64,000 bases of DNA. Source: Candidatus Zixiibacteriota bacterium. Lineage in GTDB: Bacteria; Zixibacteria; MSB-5A5; GN15; PGXB01. Below are positions 19,608-28,152 of the stretch, piece after piece (position 1 is the stretch's first letter; the number at the start of each line of letters is the position of its first letter). The notes under the pieces are model-generated. The model was not told the DNA's origin. It saw only the letters and a list, made by a program, of their open reading frames with translations, and made no database searches. A program made the position numbers and the translations under genes. The stretch is taken from positions 124,001 through 188,000 of the forward strand of contig JAFGAL010000010.1 in the NCBI GenBank assembly GCA_016933695.1, in the 5' to 3' direction.

Positions 19608-19668
19608 CTATATACTCCTGTTTTGCCCAATATACCGATTGAAAAGGAGAATTATTCAATAGTAAATT

Positions 19669-20157
19669 TCATGGTTTTTTGTAATAAGCCAGATAATTTT
19701 TACCTTTTTCGGTCAACTCGTAATAGGTGTGGTTGCGGTGCTTGATCCAGCGGTTTTTAACGATGTTTTTGCGATACTGGATTATCAGCGGTTTGACCCG
19801 TTTCACAAGCCCCATCTCGCGCAGTCTGGTATGACAGTCGAACACAGTCTGCTTATCCAGATGAATAACGGCCGCGACCTTGAGTGAATAATCGACGCCA
19901 TATGTTTCATGATGCGCCAGGATGACAAAATCCGTCTCATCGAGATCATGGAAATCATCATCGGGCGCAAAATCCTCCGCGTCCACAATATCCGCCCAGC
20001 GTAATGTCATTAATCGCTCCGGATCGGCTTTGGTGAGATTCGGACAATCGACGCGGTGGACTTTGATGATGTTGTTATGGCTGTAGTACCCGACGATTGA
20101 GTCATTTTCGCCGGGTGAACAGCAATTGGCGAGGATGTAATCTTCTTTCAGTTTCAT
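19669..20157 (-). CDS. RelA/SpoT-type zinc-finger domain fused to a DUF2250-like winged helix
   Basis: A 162-residue soluble protein with two parts. Residues ~8-60 contain ANCCSPGENDSIVGYYS followed by VHRVDCPNL and ERLMTLRW. This Cys-Cys...His...Cys pattern with 'IVGY' and 'DCPN' is that of the zinc-finger (RIS/CC) domain between TGS and ACT in long RelA/SpoT proteins. Residues ~85-162 look like a winged-helix module (TVFDCHTRLREMGLVKRV) ending in HRNHTYYELTEKGKNYL, as in DUF2250 and other ArsR-like regulators. No synthetase, hydrolase, TGS or ACT domain is present. A DNA- or ribosome-associated regulator is an inference. It starts nine bases after the SagB-like gene, so the two are probably co-expressed. 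Confidence 0.8.
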   Translation of the reverse strand: MKLKEDYILANCCSPGENDSIVGYYSHNNIIKVHRVDCPNLTKADPERLMTLRWADIVDAEDFAPDDDFHDLDETDFVILAHHETYGVDYSLKVAAVIHLDKQTVFDCHTRLREMGLVKRVKPLIIQYRKNIVKNRWIKHRNHTYYELTEKGKNYLAYYKKP

Positions 20158-20166
20158 TGCCTCTGC

Positions 20167-20964
20167 CTATTGCGTCGGAACGCCAAGCGGCATAATCAAC
20201 AGCGCCGCTTCGTTAGTGCCGTCGATTCCGAGAAATGCATTGAGCGCGTCATCATTGAACGCCCCGACCGACACGGTTCCCAATCCCGATGCCGTGGCCT
20301 GCAAGTAGATATTCTCACAAATCGAGCCCACCTCCATGTAGGTATATCGGTAACCGCGGTCGAAATACTTGTGGGTGGAACGGGCAAATCGTGCGGAAAG
20401 AACCAGGGTCACGGCTGTTGTGCCCACCCAATCCTGATCGAATGCGGCGTCGTTGATTTCGTCGCCGAAATCCCCCTCGCGGATCAATTCCAGGGTGGTA
20501 TCCTTGACCTGATAATGATACAGGCCATCGGCAAGAGAATCGACAGTATGTGCGATCACGTACAACTCGATCGGGTAGAGGGCGCCTCCCGACGGTGCGG
20601 CGCGAAGTGCAATATCCATCGCGCCCAATTCATGCGTGATGCCGCATGCCGCCAGACATACCCGGGTAAGCTGGGGGAGCGTCAGCGCTTTGTCGGAATA
20701 CGTGCGCACCGAACGGCGTAGTTGCATAGCCTTGGCAACCGGGAAATCGTCAGATTGTGTTACCGGAAGATGGACGATCGTCGCACGGTCGTAGGTTTTG
20801 TACAACGGAAGGGACTGACCCATTTTGAGGTCGTCTCCCTTGGCGCCGGAATCCCCATAGCCGGTTTCGTGATGAAATCGTTCACCGATTGACATCGCGG
20901 TACTGTCGCCGTACACGGGCAGAGTCATAATCATTAGTGTGCCGATCAACAGAAGATATTTCAT
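20167..20964 (-). CDS. SagB/ThcOx-family flavin oxidoreductase with signal peptide
   Basis: A 265-residue nitroreductase-fold protein of the SagB/ThcOx type (FMN-dependent oxidases, in other contexts acting on azoline heterocycles). Motifs: RRSVRTYSDKALTLPQL, RAAPSGGALYPIELYVIA and YTYMEVGSICENIYLQATASGLGTVSVGAF. An N-terminal hydrophobic stretch (YLLLIGTLMIMTLPVYG) looks like a signal peptide, unusual for this normally cytosolic family. AAGGAGAA precedes the ATG. No YcaO cyclase or precursor peptide is nearby, so thiazole/oxazole peptide synthesis is not supported. It is first in a group with the zinc-finger/winged-helix gene. The substrate is unknown. Confidence 0.85.
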   Translation of the reverse strand: MKYLLLIGTLMIMTLPVYGDSTAMSIGERFHHETGYGDSGAKGDDLKMGQSLPLYKTYDRATIVHLPVTQSDDFPVAKAMQLRRSVRTYSDKALTLPQLTRVCLAACGITHELGAMDIALRAAPSGGALYPIELYVIAHTVDSLADGLYHYQVKDTTLELIREGDFGDEINDAAFDQDWVGTTAVTLVLSARFARSTHKYFDRGYRYTYMEVGSICENIYLQATASGLGTVSVGAFNDDALNAFLGIDGTNEAALLIMPLGVPTQ

Positions 20965-20995
20965 GGCGTTCTCCTTTGGCCAGACGGATTAACGC

Positions 20996-21024
20996 TTGAT
21001 TTTTCCCATTAAAAGCTCTACATT
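20996..21024 (+). promoter_or_regulatory. Promoter-like pair for the DUF819 gene
   Basis: TTGATT (20996-21001), 17 bases, TACATT (21019-21024). It lies 25 bases before the ATG in the short divergent gap. Confidence 0.4.
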
Positions 21025-21048
21025 CGATACCATCCGGAAGTAATATAC

Positions 21049-22218
21049 ATGGATGATGCTTTAATTACAAGCCCGCACGGGATTCTGATGGTTCTCGCCG
21101 GGGTAACTTCGTTTTTTTTCTTTCTGGAAAAGCGCACCGGCTGGAAGCTGTTTAATTATTTTCCGCCGTTGTTGTTCATTTATCTGGTTCCGCTGGTGCT
21201 GTCCAATACGGGGATTATCACCAATGATTCCCCCGTGTATTCCTGGATGAGCGGGACGATTCTTCCCATGTTTCTGGTGATCATGTTGCTCGATGTTGAT
21301 ATTGTTCCGGCGGTGCGCGTAATGGGGCGAGGGATTTTTGTCATGTTGCTGGGAACGGTGGGAGTAATTATCGGCGCACCGATCGGGTACTGGGTGGTTA
21401 AGTCCCATCTCGGTCCGGAGGCCTGGAAAGGATTCGGGGCGTTAGCGGGAAGCTGGATCGGGGGCACGGGGAATATGGCGGCGGTGAGTGAGGGATTGCA
21501 TACGTCGCCAACCGATTTCGGGCTGGCGGCCATTGCCGACAATTTCGTGTATATCATCTGGTTGCCGATCATGCTCGGGTCGAAAAATATTGCCAAATGG
21601 TTTAATCGGTTTACGCGCGTCGATGAGAAGCGAATCGAGCGACTCAAACAGGCATCCGGAGAATTGATTAAGGACAAGGGACGGATGGAAATGCGGCATC
21701 TGCTGTATTTGATTTTCCTGGGATTGTTTATCGCGTGGGTTTCCGGATTGATTTCCCACCAATTGCCCGAAGTCAAACCGATTCTCACGGCCAGCGCCTG
21801 GAAAATACTGTTGATCACCACGCTGGGATTGATTCTTTCGACCACGCCGGCGCGCAGAATCCCCGGTTCGCATTCGATTGCCATGGCGCTGGTGTATCTC
21901 TTTGTCGCCAACATGGGGGCACGCGCGCATGTCGATGACCTCGCCGGGCAGGCCCCATGGTTTTTGCTGGGGGCGTACATCTGGATTTTCGTGCACGGTG
22001 CGTTTTGCCTTCTGGGGGCGCGGTTGTTTCGGGTCGACGTGCATTCGACCGCCATCGCTTCGGCGGCCAATATCGGCGGAGCCGCCAGTGCGCCGATCGT
22101 GGCGGCGTATCACAATGAAAGCCTGGTGCCGGTCAGTATCCTGATGGCACTGCTGGGATATGCGATCGGCAATTACGGAGCCTATGCGGCGGCCTGGCTT
22201 CTGCACCTGGTAGCCTAA
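21049..22218 (+). CDS. DUF819 family membrane protein
   Basis: A 389-residue integral membrane protein with about ten hydrophobic helices. It shows the two signature stretches of the DUF819 (YjcL-like) family: GSWIGGTGNMAAV near residue 140 and ASAANIGGAASAPIVAAYH near residue 340. The two similar Gly/Ala/Asn-rich re-entrant-like segments in opposite halves suggest an inverted-repeat transporter fold. The family is annotated only as putative transporters or permeases; no substrate can be assigned here. The gene is alone on the plus strand, divergent from the SagB-like gene. It converges on the kinase gene with only three bases between stop codons. Confidence 0.88.
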   Translation: MDDALITSPHGILMVLAGVTSFFFFLEKRTGWKLFNYFPPLLFIYLVPLVLSNTGIITNDSPVYSWMSGTILPMFLVIMLLDVDIVPAVRVMGRGIFVMLLGTVGVIIGAPIGYWVVKSHLGPEAWKGFGALAGSWIGGTGNMAAVSEGLHTSPTDFGLAAIADNFVYIIWLPIMLGSKNIAKWFNRFTRVDEKRIERLKQASGELIKDKGRMEMRHLLYLIFLGLFIAWVSGLISHQLPEVKPILTASAWKILLITTLGLILSTTPARRIPGSHSIAMALVYLFVANMGARAHVDDLAGQAPWFLLGAYIWIFVHGAFCLLGARLFRVDVHSTAIASAANIGGAASAPIVAAYHNESLVPVSILMALLGYAIGNYGAYAAAWLLHLVA

Positions 22219-22221
22219 CCG

Positions 22222-24609
22222 CTAATCCGACACCATGGCAAAATGTGGATCAAGACGGATTTCCTTTTCGGTTACTCCGGCGTGCGCCTGGATGGCCCGC
22301 TCAAGCAGTTGTTTGACGCGGGAAATATCCCCGATAATGGCATACGTGCGGGCGACATCACTGAGGACATCACCCATCAGGTTTTCTTCAGTCAGAATCT
22401 CATCCAGCAACAGCCCGGCGGTATCGGCTTTGCCCAGCGATGCCAGCGCCATTGCCCGGTAGACCTTTGCGTACACATCATCCGGATCATGTTGCGAGTG
22501 TTTTTCCGCCAATGCGATTGCGGCCGCATATGATTCGGCGGCGCCGGACGGGTTCTGGCGTTGTGTCTTCAGAAAACCCAAATAGTAATGCGCCATAAAC
22601 GGCAGGTAATCCTTGGCGATTGATTCCGTAAACATGGTGTGGGCGTGATCGTACTGCCGGTTGATCAGGTGGCAATACCCTGCGGCGATATAGCACCCCG
22701 GGTCGCCTTTGTATTTAATCGCCAGATTAAAATTCTCCAGCGCCAGGTCCACCACTCCGAGTTTAATATATACGGTACCGAGATTAAAATAGGCGCGACC
22801 GTAGTCCGGTCCCAACTCAATGGCGCGCTGAAGGGTCGCCAGAGCCAATGTGTACCGGCGCTGATCCATATTTAGCAGGCTTATCAACAACAGGGTTTCA
22901 AGATCTGTCGGAGCGAGTTGCAGTGCCTTGCGTGCCCAGTACATGGCTCTTTCCTGATCGCCCCGGACGTCACTCAACCAGGCCAGGGTGCGATACCCGA
23001 TTGCATACTTGGGGTTGATTTCAACCGCCTTGAGAAAAGACCGTTCGGCAGTATCAAACAACCCGGTAAACATGAAACACCGTCCCAGCGACCGATGGGC
23101 TTCCGGCAGACGGGGGTCAATTGCAATTGCCTGCTCTGCGGCGTTTTGGGCGGCGGTAATGCGTTCCAGGGTGCGGTCGTAATATCCCATGTATTGAAAG
23201 GCGTAGACGTCGGCCAGTCCGGCATAGGCCGGGGCAAACCGCGGATCGATATGCAGGGCCTTCTGGAACATTTCGGCCGCAAAGACCAATTCCCGGGGTT
23301 TGTTGGTTTGATAATAGCTTTTGCCTTTGAGATAATAGTCATAGGCGGAAATATCGGTTTTCAATATTTCATCGGCCTCAATCGATGAAAATCCCGTAAC
23401 TTCCGCCAGGGTAACCGAGGTTTCTTCGGCGGCGGAAGTCAGCAGGGTAAACAGCGCCGAGGCGCGGTCTTCGTAATTACGGCTCGACACCAGATTGTCA
23501 CCGCCGTTACCATAAATATTCAAATTGAGACGGATCGTCTCCTGCCATTTCATCAGGGAACCGACAATAACAAAATCGGTACGACAGCGTTCGAATATTT
23601 CGCGAATATTCCGTGATACCGATGTCGCCGGCTGAGCGGTTACAATCAGATCGGTCCGACGCGACAACTCCGTGATGACGTTTTCCGTGAATCCCTCGCA
23701 GAAGTAATTCCATTCGGCATCGCCGGAAAGGTTCTTGATATCGACTACGGTAACCGTCTGACGCGGGCGGCAAATTGCACCGGTCGGTGCTTCCGCCCCC
23801 GTTTTCATGCCGTCGACAATGGCCGCGATAACCTCGGCCATATCAACCGGCCGCTCCTGCGGGCTTTTCATCAAAAGGCGCATAATCAGGGTGTCGAGCC
23901 AGCCGGGCACATTGTCGTTCAGATCGCGGGGGGGAAGCGGGTTCTCGTGCAGAATCGAATACATAATACTGGCCGAATGCACACCCTCAAACGGTCGTTG
24001 ATTCGTGAATACCTCATAAAGGATGATCCCGAAACTGAACAGGTCGGATTGGGGGGTCAGCGGCTCTCCGGACAGTTGTTCCGGTGAGAGGTAATGTAAC
24101 GAACCTTCGATGTTTCCCTGGTCGTCGACCGAGTCGGTTTGTACTGTTTTGGCCAGTCCGAAATCGAGTATTTTAATCGAGTCGTGAGCCGTCAGCCTGA
24201 TATTTTCGGGCTTGAGATCCCGATGGATCAGGCCCTGGTCATGGGCGGCCTTAATGCCTTCGGCCAGACGGAGGCTCATGGCCAGTTTGGTGTCCATATC
24301 AAGGTCGGCCATGACCACCCGTAAATCCCGCCCCGACACATATTCCAGTGAGATATAGGGGATCCCGTCGATTTCGGCATGTTCCCAAACCTTGACGACA
24401 TAGGGTGAATCGATCTTGGCCGCGATTTTGGCTTCGCTTGCCAGCCGGTCGCGGTATTCGGCACTGGCCGCCAGAGTCTCATTTATTAATTTCAACGCGA
24501 CAATGCGATCCAGACGGGTATCTACAGCCTTGTAGACAACACCCATGGCACCTCGTCCCTGGACGGCTTCGATACGGTAATTGCCGAAAATTGAACCTGG
24601 TGAGATCAT
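22222..24609 (-). CDS. Serine/threonine protein kinase with TolB-like domain and TPR repeats
   Basis: A 795-residue Hanks-type kinase. Residues ~10-270 form the kinase domain: QGRGAMGVVYKA (glycine loop), VALKLI (ATP lysine), HRDLKPENIRL (catalytic loop) and DFGLAK (metal loop). All key residues are present, so it should be active. No membrane helix is evident. After a linker comes a domain like the TolB-N/FlgO-like region seen in kinase and adenylate-cyclase TPR proteins (NYFCEGFTENVITELSRR, FVIVGSLMKW). Roughly eight TPR-like units follow (for example AIDPRLPEAHRSLGRCFMF and GPDYGRAYFNLGTVYIKLG) to the C-terminus. The start is ambiguous: ATG at 24609 fits the family N-terminus, and GTG at 24636 is possible. 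It is divergent from a PP2C phosphatase gene, a natural antagonist. Confidence 0.93.
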   Translation of the reverse strand: MISPGSIFGNYRIEAVQGRGAMGVVYKAVDTRLDRIVALKLINETLAASAEYRDRLASEAKIAAKIDSPYVVKVWEHAEIDGIPYISLEYVSGRDLRVVMADLDMDTKLAMSLRLAEGIKAAHDQGLIHRDLKPENIRLTAHDSIKILDFGLAKTVQTDSVDDQGNIEGSLHYLSPEQLSGEPLTPQSDLFSFGIILYEVFTNQRPFEGVHSASIMYSILHENPLPPRDLNDNVPGWLDTLIMRLLMKSPQERPVDMAEVIAAIVDGMKTGAEAPTGAICRPRQTVTVVDIKNLSGDAEWNYFCEGFTENVITELSRRTDLIVTAQPATSVSRNIREIFERCRTDFVIVGSLMKWQETIRLNLNIYGNGGDNLVSSRNYEDRASALFTLLTSAAEETSVTLAEVTGFSSIEADEILKTDISAYDYYLKGKSYYQTNKPRELVFAAEMFQKALHIDPRFAPAYAGLADVYAFQYMGYYDRTLERITAAQNAAEQAIAIDPRLPEAHRSLGRCFMFTGLFDTAERSFLKAVEINPKYAIGYRTLAWLSDVRGDQERAMYWARKALQLAPTDLETLLLISLLNMDQRRYTLALATLQRAIELGPDYGRAYFNLGTVYIKLGVVDLALENFNLAIKYKGDPGCYIAAGYCHLINRQYDHAHTMFTESIAKDYLPFMAHYYLGFLKTQRQNPSGAAESYAAAIALAEKHSQHDPDDVYAKVYRAMALASLGKADTAGLLLDEILTEENLMGDVLSDVARTYAIIGDISRVKQLLERAIQAHAGVTEKEIRLDPHFAMVSD

Positions 24610-24654
24610 GTTTGTTACCCGTTTCGATTTTTCCACGGATTTTCCATTTATGCA

Positions 24655-24683
24655 TTGATTGCCGATTCGATTATGCCTATTAT
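24655..24683 (+). promoter_or_regulatory. Promoter-like pair for the GAF-PP2C gene
   Basis: TTGATT (24655-24660), 17 bases, TATTAT (24678-24683). The ATG follows 49 bases downstream. It lies in the divergent region shared with the kinase gene. Confidence 0.5.
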
Positions 24684-24732
24684 TGGATAATCCGTGGTTT
24701 CTATAAACACAATGTAAGAAGCTTTAACGCCT

Positions 24733-26028
24733 ATGCCAAGCATTTCTGAAAGCGAATTTAGCCGGTTGAAACATGCGGTTGAAGAGTTATCGGTCCTCAA
24801 CCAGATTGCCAGTGCAATCAATGTTTCCATGTCGATTGACAAAATCACACGTATCATCGTGGATCGGTGTTTAAAACGGGTCAATGCCGCGCAGGGGGCG
24901 ATTTTTCTGCTGGATGATGAGCCAACGGGAGATGCCAGGTTTACCACCTTCATTCGCCAGATGGACCCCGGGTCGGAGCAGGTACCGTACCGGTTGAATA
25001 TCAGCCTGACCGGATGGATGATCAAACACAAGCAAATCCTGCTGACCAATGATCCGCAACGGGATGACCGGTTTTCCGGACTGGATTTTGCCAAATTGGG
25101 GATTCACTCGATTCTGGCAGTCCCCCTGCTGTCACGTAGCGGCCTGATCGGCGTGCTGGTGCTTTTTAACAAGAACGACGATGGCGGTTTTTCCGATTCC
25201 GATAAGCGCTTTACGGGGATTGTCGCCACCCAGACGGCCAAGGTGATAGAAAACGCCCGGCTGTTCGAACGGGAACAACGACTCAAGGCAATTGAAGAAG
25301 AATTGCGGGTCGCCCGGGAAATTCAAAAGGGATTTCTGCCGTCGGAAAACGTTGTCCGTGAATCCTGTGAAATCGCAGGATTCAATCATCCCGCGACCGA
25401 CATGGGGGGAGACTATTACGACATTATCGATATTGGGCATGAGTGCTATTTTATGTCGATCGGTGATGTTTCCGGCAAGGGTATCCCGGCGGCATTGCTG
25501 ATGGCTAACGCGCAGGCGGTGTTGCGTTCGCAACTGCGGGGGGTGAATGAAACCATGCTGTCAAGCATGGCGCGTGCCCTCAATCACCTGATCTGTCAGT
25601 TTGCATCCCCCATGCAGTTTATCACGGCAATCTTCGGCATTTTTAACACTTCCAGCAGGAGCTTTCATTATATCAATGCCGGCCACAACGCCCCGATTGT
25701 CGTGCATCCTGATGGAAAACTAACCCCGGTCAACGGATCCAATATGGTGTTGGGTGTCCTTCCCGATGTCAATTATGAACTTCGCCAAATTCAGCTGGCA
25801 TGTAATGACACCTTCTTTTTGTACACCGACGGCGTTACGGATCAGAAAAACACGGATGACGCCCAGTTTCTGGATGATCGCCTGCAGGCGCTATTGACTG
25901 AGTACTGTAGCGTGTCTGCGGCAGAGCTCGGTTCACATATTCTCACTGCCCTGCGTGTATTTCGCCAACAGGCTGCACAAACCGATGATATCACCATGCT
26001 TATTGCCAAATGCCGCGAACGAGTTTAA
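24733..26028 (+). CDS. GAF domain-PP2C (SpoIIE/RsbU-type) serine phosphatase
   Basis: A 431-residue signalling phosphatase. Residues ~20-165 form a GAF sensory domain (LNQIASAINVSMSIDKITRII; HSILAVPLLSRSGLIGVLVLFNK). A short helical linker (LKAIEEELRVAREIQKGFLPS) leads into a SpoIIE/RsbU-type PP2C domain at ~205-428. This carries metal-binding signatures ATDMGGDYYDII and FMSIGDVSGKGIPAALLMA, then NAGHNAPIV and LYTDGVTDQKN, all intact. Such enzymes dephosphorylate anti-sigma antagonists or kinase substrates. It is divergent from a Ser/Thr kinase and followed after nine bases by a membrane glycosyltransferase-like gene. A kinase/phosphatase switch is inferred from position. Confidence 0.93.
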   Translation: MPSISESEFSRLKHAVEELSVLNQIASAINVSMSIDKITRIIVDRCLKRVNAAQGAIFLLDDEPTGDARFTTFIRQMDPGSEQVPYRLNISLTGWMIKHKQILLTNDPQRDDRFSGLDFAKLGIHSILAVPLLSRSGLIGVLVLFNKNDDGGFSDSDKRFTGIVATQTAKVIENARLFEREQRLKAIEEELRVAREIQKGFLPSENVVRESCEIAGFNHPATDMGGDYYDIIDIGHECYFMSIGDVSGKGIPAALLMANAQAVLRSQLRGVNETMLSSMARALNHLICQFASPMQFITAIFGIFNTSSRSFHYINAGHNAPIVVHPDGKLTPVNGSNMVLGVLPDVNYELRQIQLACNDTFFLYTDGVTDQKNTDDAQFLDDRLQALLTEYCSVSAAELGSHILTALRVFRQQAAQTDDITMLIAKCRERV

Positions 26029-26037
26029 ACTGGCCGT

Positions 26038-28146
26038 ATGAATTCAGCATCTCCCGATTGTGTCCAAGCCGGTAACCGTTATCGTGCCTATGCCCCTGTC
26101 CCGGCCCTGTTGGTGATCGCCGTCGGATTGCTGGTGCGGTTTTTATATTTAGACGCCGATCCCCCACTGTTCTTTACCGGCACCACCCAGGCATTGCTGA
26201 CCGATCCGTATAATGTCATTCACTTCGCCCGCAACAAAGCCCTGTATGACCAGTGGGATATCTTCGACTATCACCGCTGGGATGTGTTCAAGTATTCGCT
26301 GTCATCGGGATTCAGCTATTTGTTTTTTGCCTTTGGCGGCGTTTCGCGCGTAACGGCCAACCTGTCGGCGATGGTGTTGAATCTCGGCGGCCTGCTGTTT
26401 TTCGTGTTCGGGATGGCGCGCCAATCCCGACGGGCGGCGCTGATCAGCGCGGTGATTCTTTTTTCCAATATGACACTGATAGTGTATGGGCGGTATCCGT
26501 TTCTTGAAAACGGACTGATTTTCATCAGTGGTCTGTCTTTCTACGTTTTTACGCGCTGGTATCCGAATCGGATTGTGATTGTGGCAACCGGCGTTTTGAT
26601 TGCACTGGCGGTGCTGTCCGGCAAGGCGTTCGGCATCGTGGTCCTTCTGCCGCCATTGGTTGTTATCTGGAATGCACGTCATGTCCGGTATAAAAGCGAG
26701 ATGCTTCTGCTGGGATCGGTAACAGTATTGTCGGGCATACTGCTGACGTTGCTGTTCTATGGCACAAATATCATGATTGTTTATCGCTATGTGACCGAAC
26801 AGTCGACCGGGATGTATGGTATTCCCGAATCATTGTTGTCGCCGTTAACGTTTTTTGAACATCTGGTTACTTTGGGAGGATCGTCTCGAGTTTTCAGTTA
26901 TGCTCCTTTTTTACTGGGTCTGGTTTTATTCGCGGCGGTGTACCTGTTGCTGACCGGCCGCGAAATAAAGGACCATCAGCATCGGGATAACCGGACGCTG
27001 TTCAATGTGGTCTGGCTGATGGCGGGATTTTTACTGTTGATGCTGTTCAATTACCGGCCATTGCGTTACCAGTTGTTTTTATTACTACCGCTCTCCGGCA
27101 TAGTTGCAACGGCTATTACCGATAGCGGTTCCGGAAAGCGACGGATCATGCCGGGAGGATGGCGACTGGTGGCGGTGATCCTCCTTTGCTGGTATGTTGC
27201 GACGCAGGTGTTTTTTGTCGCTGGCCATGGTGGCATTACCCCGGACGATCAGCCGGGTATTGTCTTATATGCTCTGGGCATTGCCCTGCCGGCGGGGTTT
27301 TTTTTCTATCGGTATCGACAATATGTCATACGGATTCTTGCGGCGTGCCGAGCGATGGCGTTTATCGTTCTGCTGGTTGGTATGGTCATGGTGCAGGGGG
27401 TATGGATTTATACATGGCTCCACCGTCCGGCGTATATGATGCGTGATGCCGGTGAGGATATGCACCAGATTCTTGGACCGAATGCGGTTGTCGCCGGGCC
27501 GTTTTCCTCGGCGTTGACCATTGACAACGACATTCGATCGTTCATATACATGTTCGGATTGACACAAAAGGAACCGGACCTGTTTGACCGTTTCCCGATT
27601 ACGCATCTGGCGGTCGATCTCAGTAATTTCGGCCCGGCCCAGCGCGATTATCCTTTTTTGTCGGAAACACGAATGGTCGGCCGGTACTGGTTTCGAGACG
27701 TGACCGTGCGGATTTTACAGCGGCCGGACCCGGTGTGGGGATACGATGGGAAACCCTATCTTCCCAGCGAATACGAACTGGCTCGATCGCATTTTCTCGG
27801 CCCGACTCATGACAGCACCCTGTTGTATATAAAACGCTTTATGGGAAAATACCCCGGGAATTTATCGGCGATGACCTTGCTGTCGGAGTATTACCTGAGC
27901 ATGACGGCAGTCGACAGCGCTCTGCGGGTTTACGATCTGATGCGCTCGGACCATCCAAACGATTATTCGCTGTACTTCGATCAGGCCTTCACGCTGTATA
28001 AACTCGGCTATTACCTGCAGAGACCGGAATATCGGACGGACGCCGACAGGCTGTTCGAGCGCGCGGTCGAACTCAATCCGCATCTTGCCAATGACATTAT
28101 CCGGGCCAAACACGAGGCCGACAGCGTCGTCAATCGCATTCCCTGA
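26038..28146 (+). CDS. GT39-like polytopic membrane protein with C-terminal TPR
   Basis: A 702-residue protein. Residues ~20-480 contain about ten to twelve hydrophobic segments. The layout resembles family 39 (PMT/ArnT-like) glycosyltransferases: a first helix (VPALLVIAVGLLVRFLYL), a polar loop rich in Asp and aromatic residues (DPYNVIHFARNKALYDQW), then repeated helices (SRRAALISAVILFSN, RYPFLENGLIFISGLSFYVFTRWYP). Residues ~590-702 look like TPR-type helices (LSAMTLLSEYYLSM; YSLYFDQAFTLYKLGYYLQ). A periplasmic sugar transferase using polyprenyl-phosphate sugars is the best guess; the catalytic Asp cannot be proven. It is probably co-transcribed with the phosphatase nine bases upstream. Confidence 0.75.
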   Translation: MNSASPDCVQAGNRYRAYAPVPALLVIAVGLLVRFLYLDADPPLFFTGTTQALLTDPYNVIHFARNKALYDQWDIFDYHRWDVFKYSLSSGFSYLFFAFGGVSRVTANLSAMVLNLGGLLFFVFGMARQSRRAALISAVILFSNMTLIVYGRYPFLENGLIFISGLSFYVFTRWYPNRIVIVATGVLIALAVLSGKAFGIVVLLPPLVVIWNARHVRYKSEMLLLGSVTVLSGILLTLLFYGTNIMIVYRYVTEQSTGMYGIPESLLSPLTFFEHLVTLGGSSRVFSYAPFLLGLVLFAAVYLLLTGREIKDHQHRDNRTLFNVVWLMAGFLLLMLFNYRPLRYQLFLLLPLSGIVATAITDSGSGKRRIMPGGWRLVAVILLCWYVATQVFFVAGHGGITPDDQPGIVLYALGIALPAGFFFYRYRQYVIRILAACRAMAFIVLLVGMVMVQGVWIYTWLHRPAYMMRDAGEDMHQILGPNAVVAGPFSSALTIDNDIRSFIYMFGLTQKEPDLFDRFPITHLAVDLSNFGPAQRDYPFLSETRMVGRYWFRDVTVRILQRPDPVWGYDGKPYLPSEYELARSHFLGPTHDSTLLYIKRFMGKYPGNLSAMTLLSEYYLSMTAVDSALRVYDLMRSDHPNDYSLYFDQAFTLYKLGYYLQRPEYRTDADRLFERAVELNPHLANDIIRAKHEADSVVNRIP

Positions 28147-28152
28147 ATGCGG

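Noticed and set aside
21180-22070. 296-codon minus-strand open frame
   Set aside because: Antisense to the DUF819 membrane protein gene, which is well supported.
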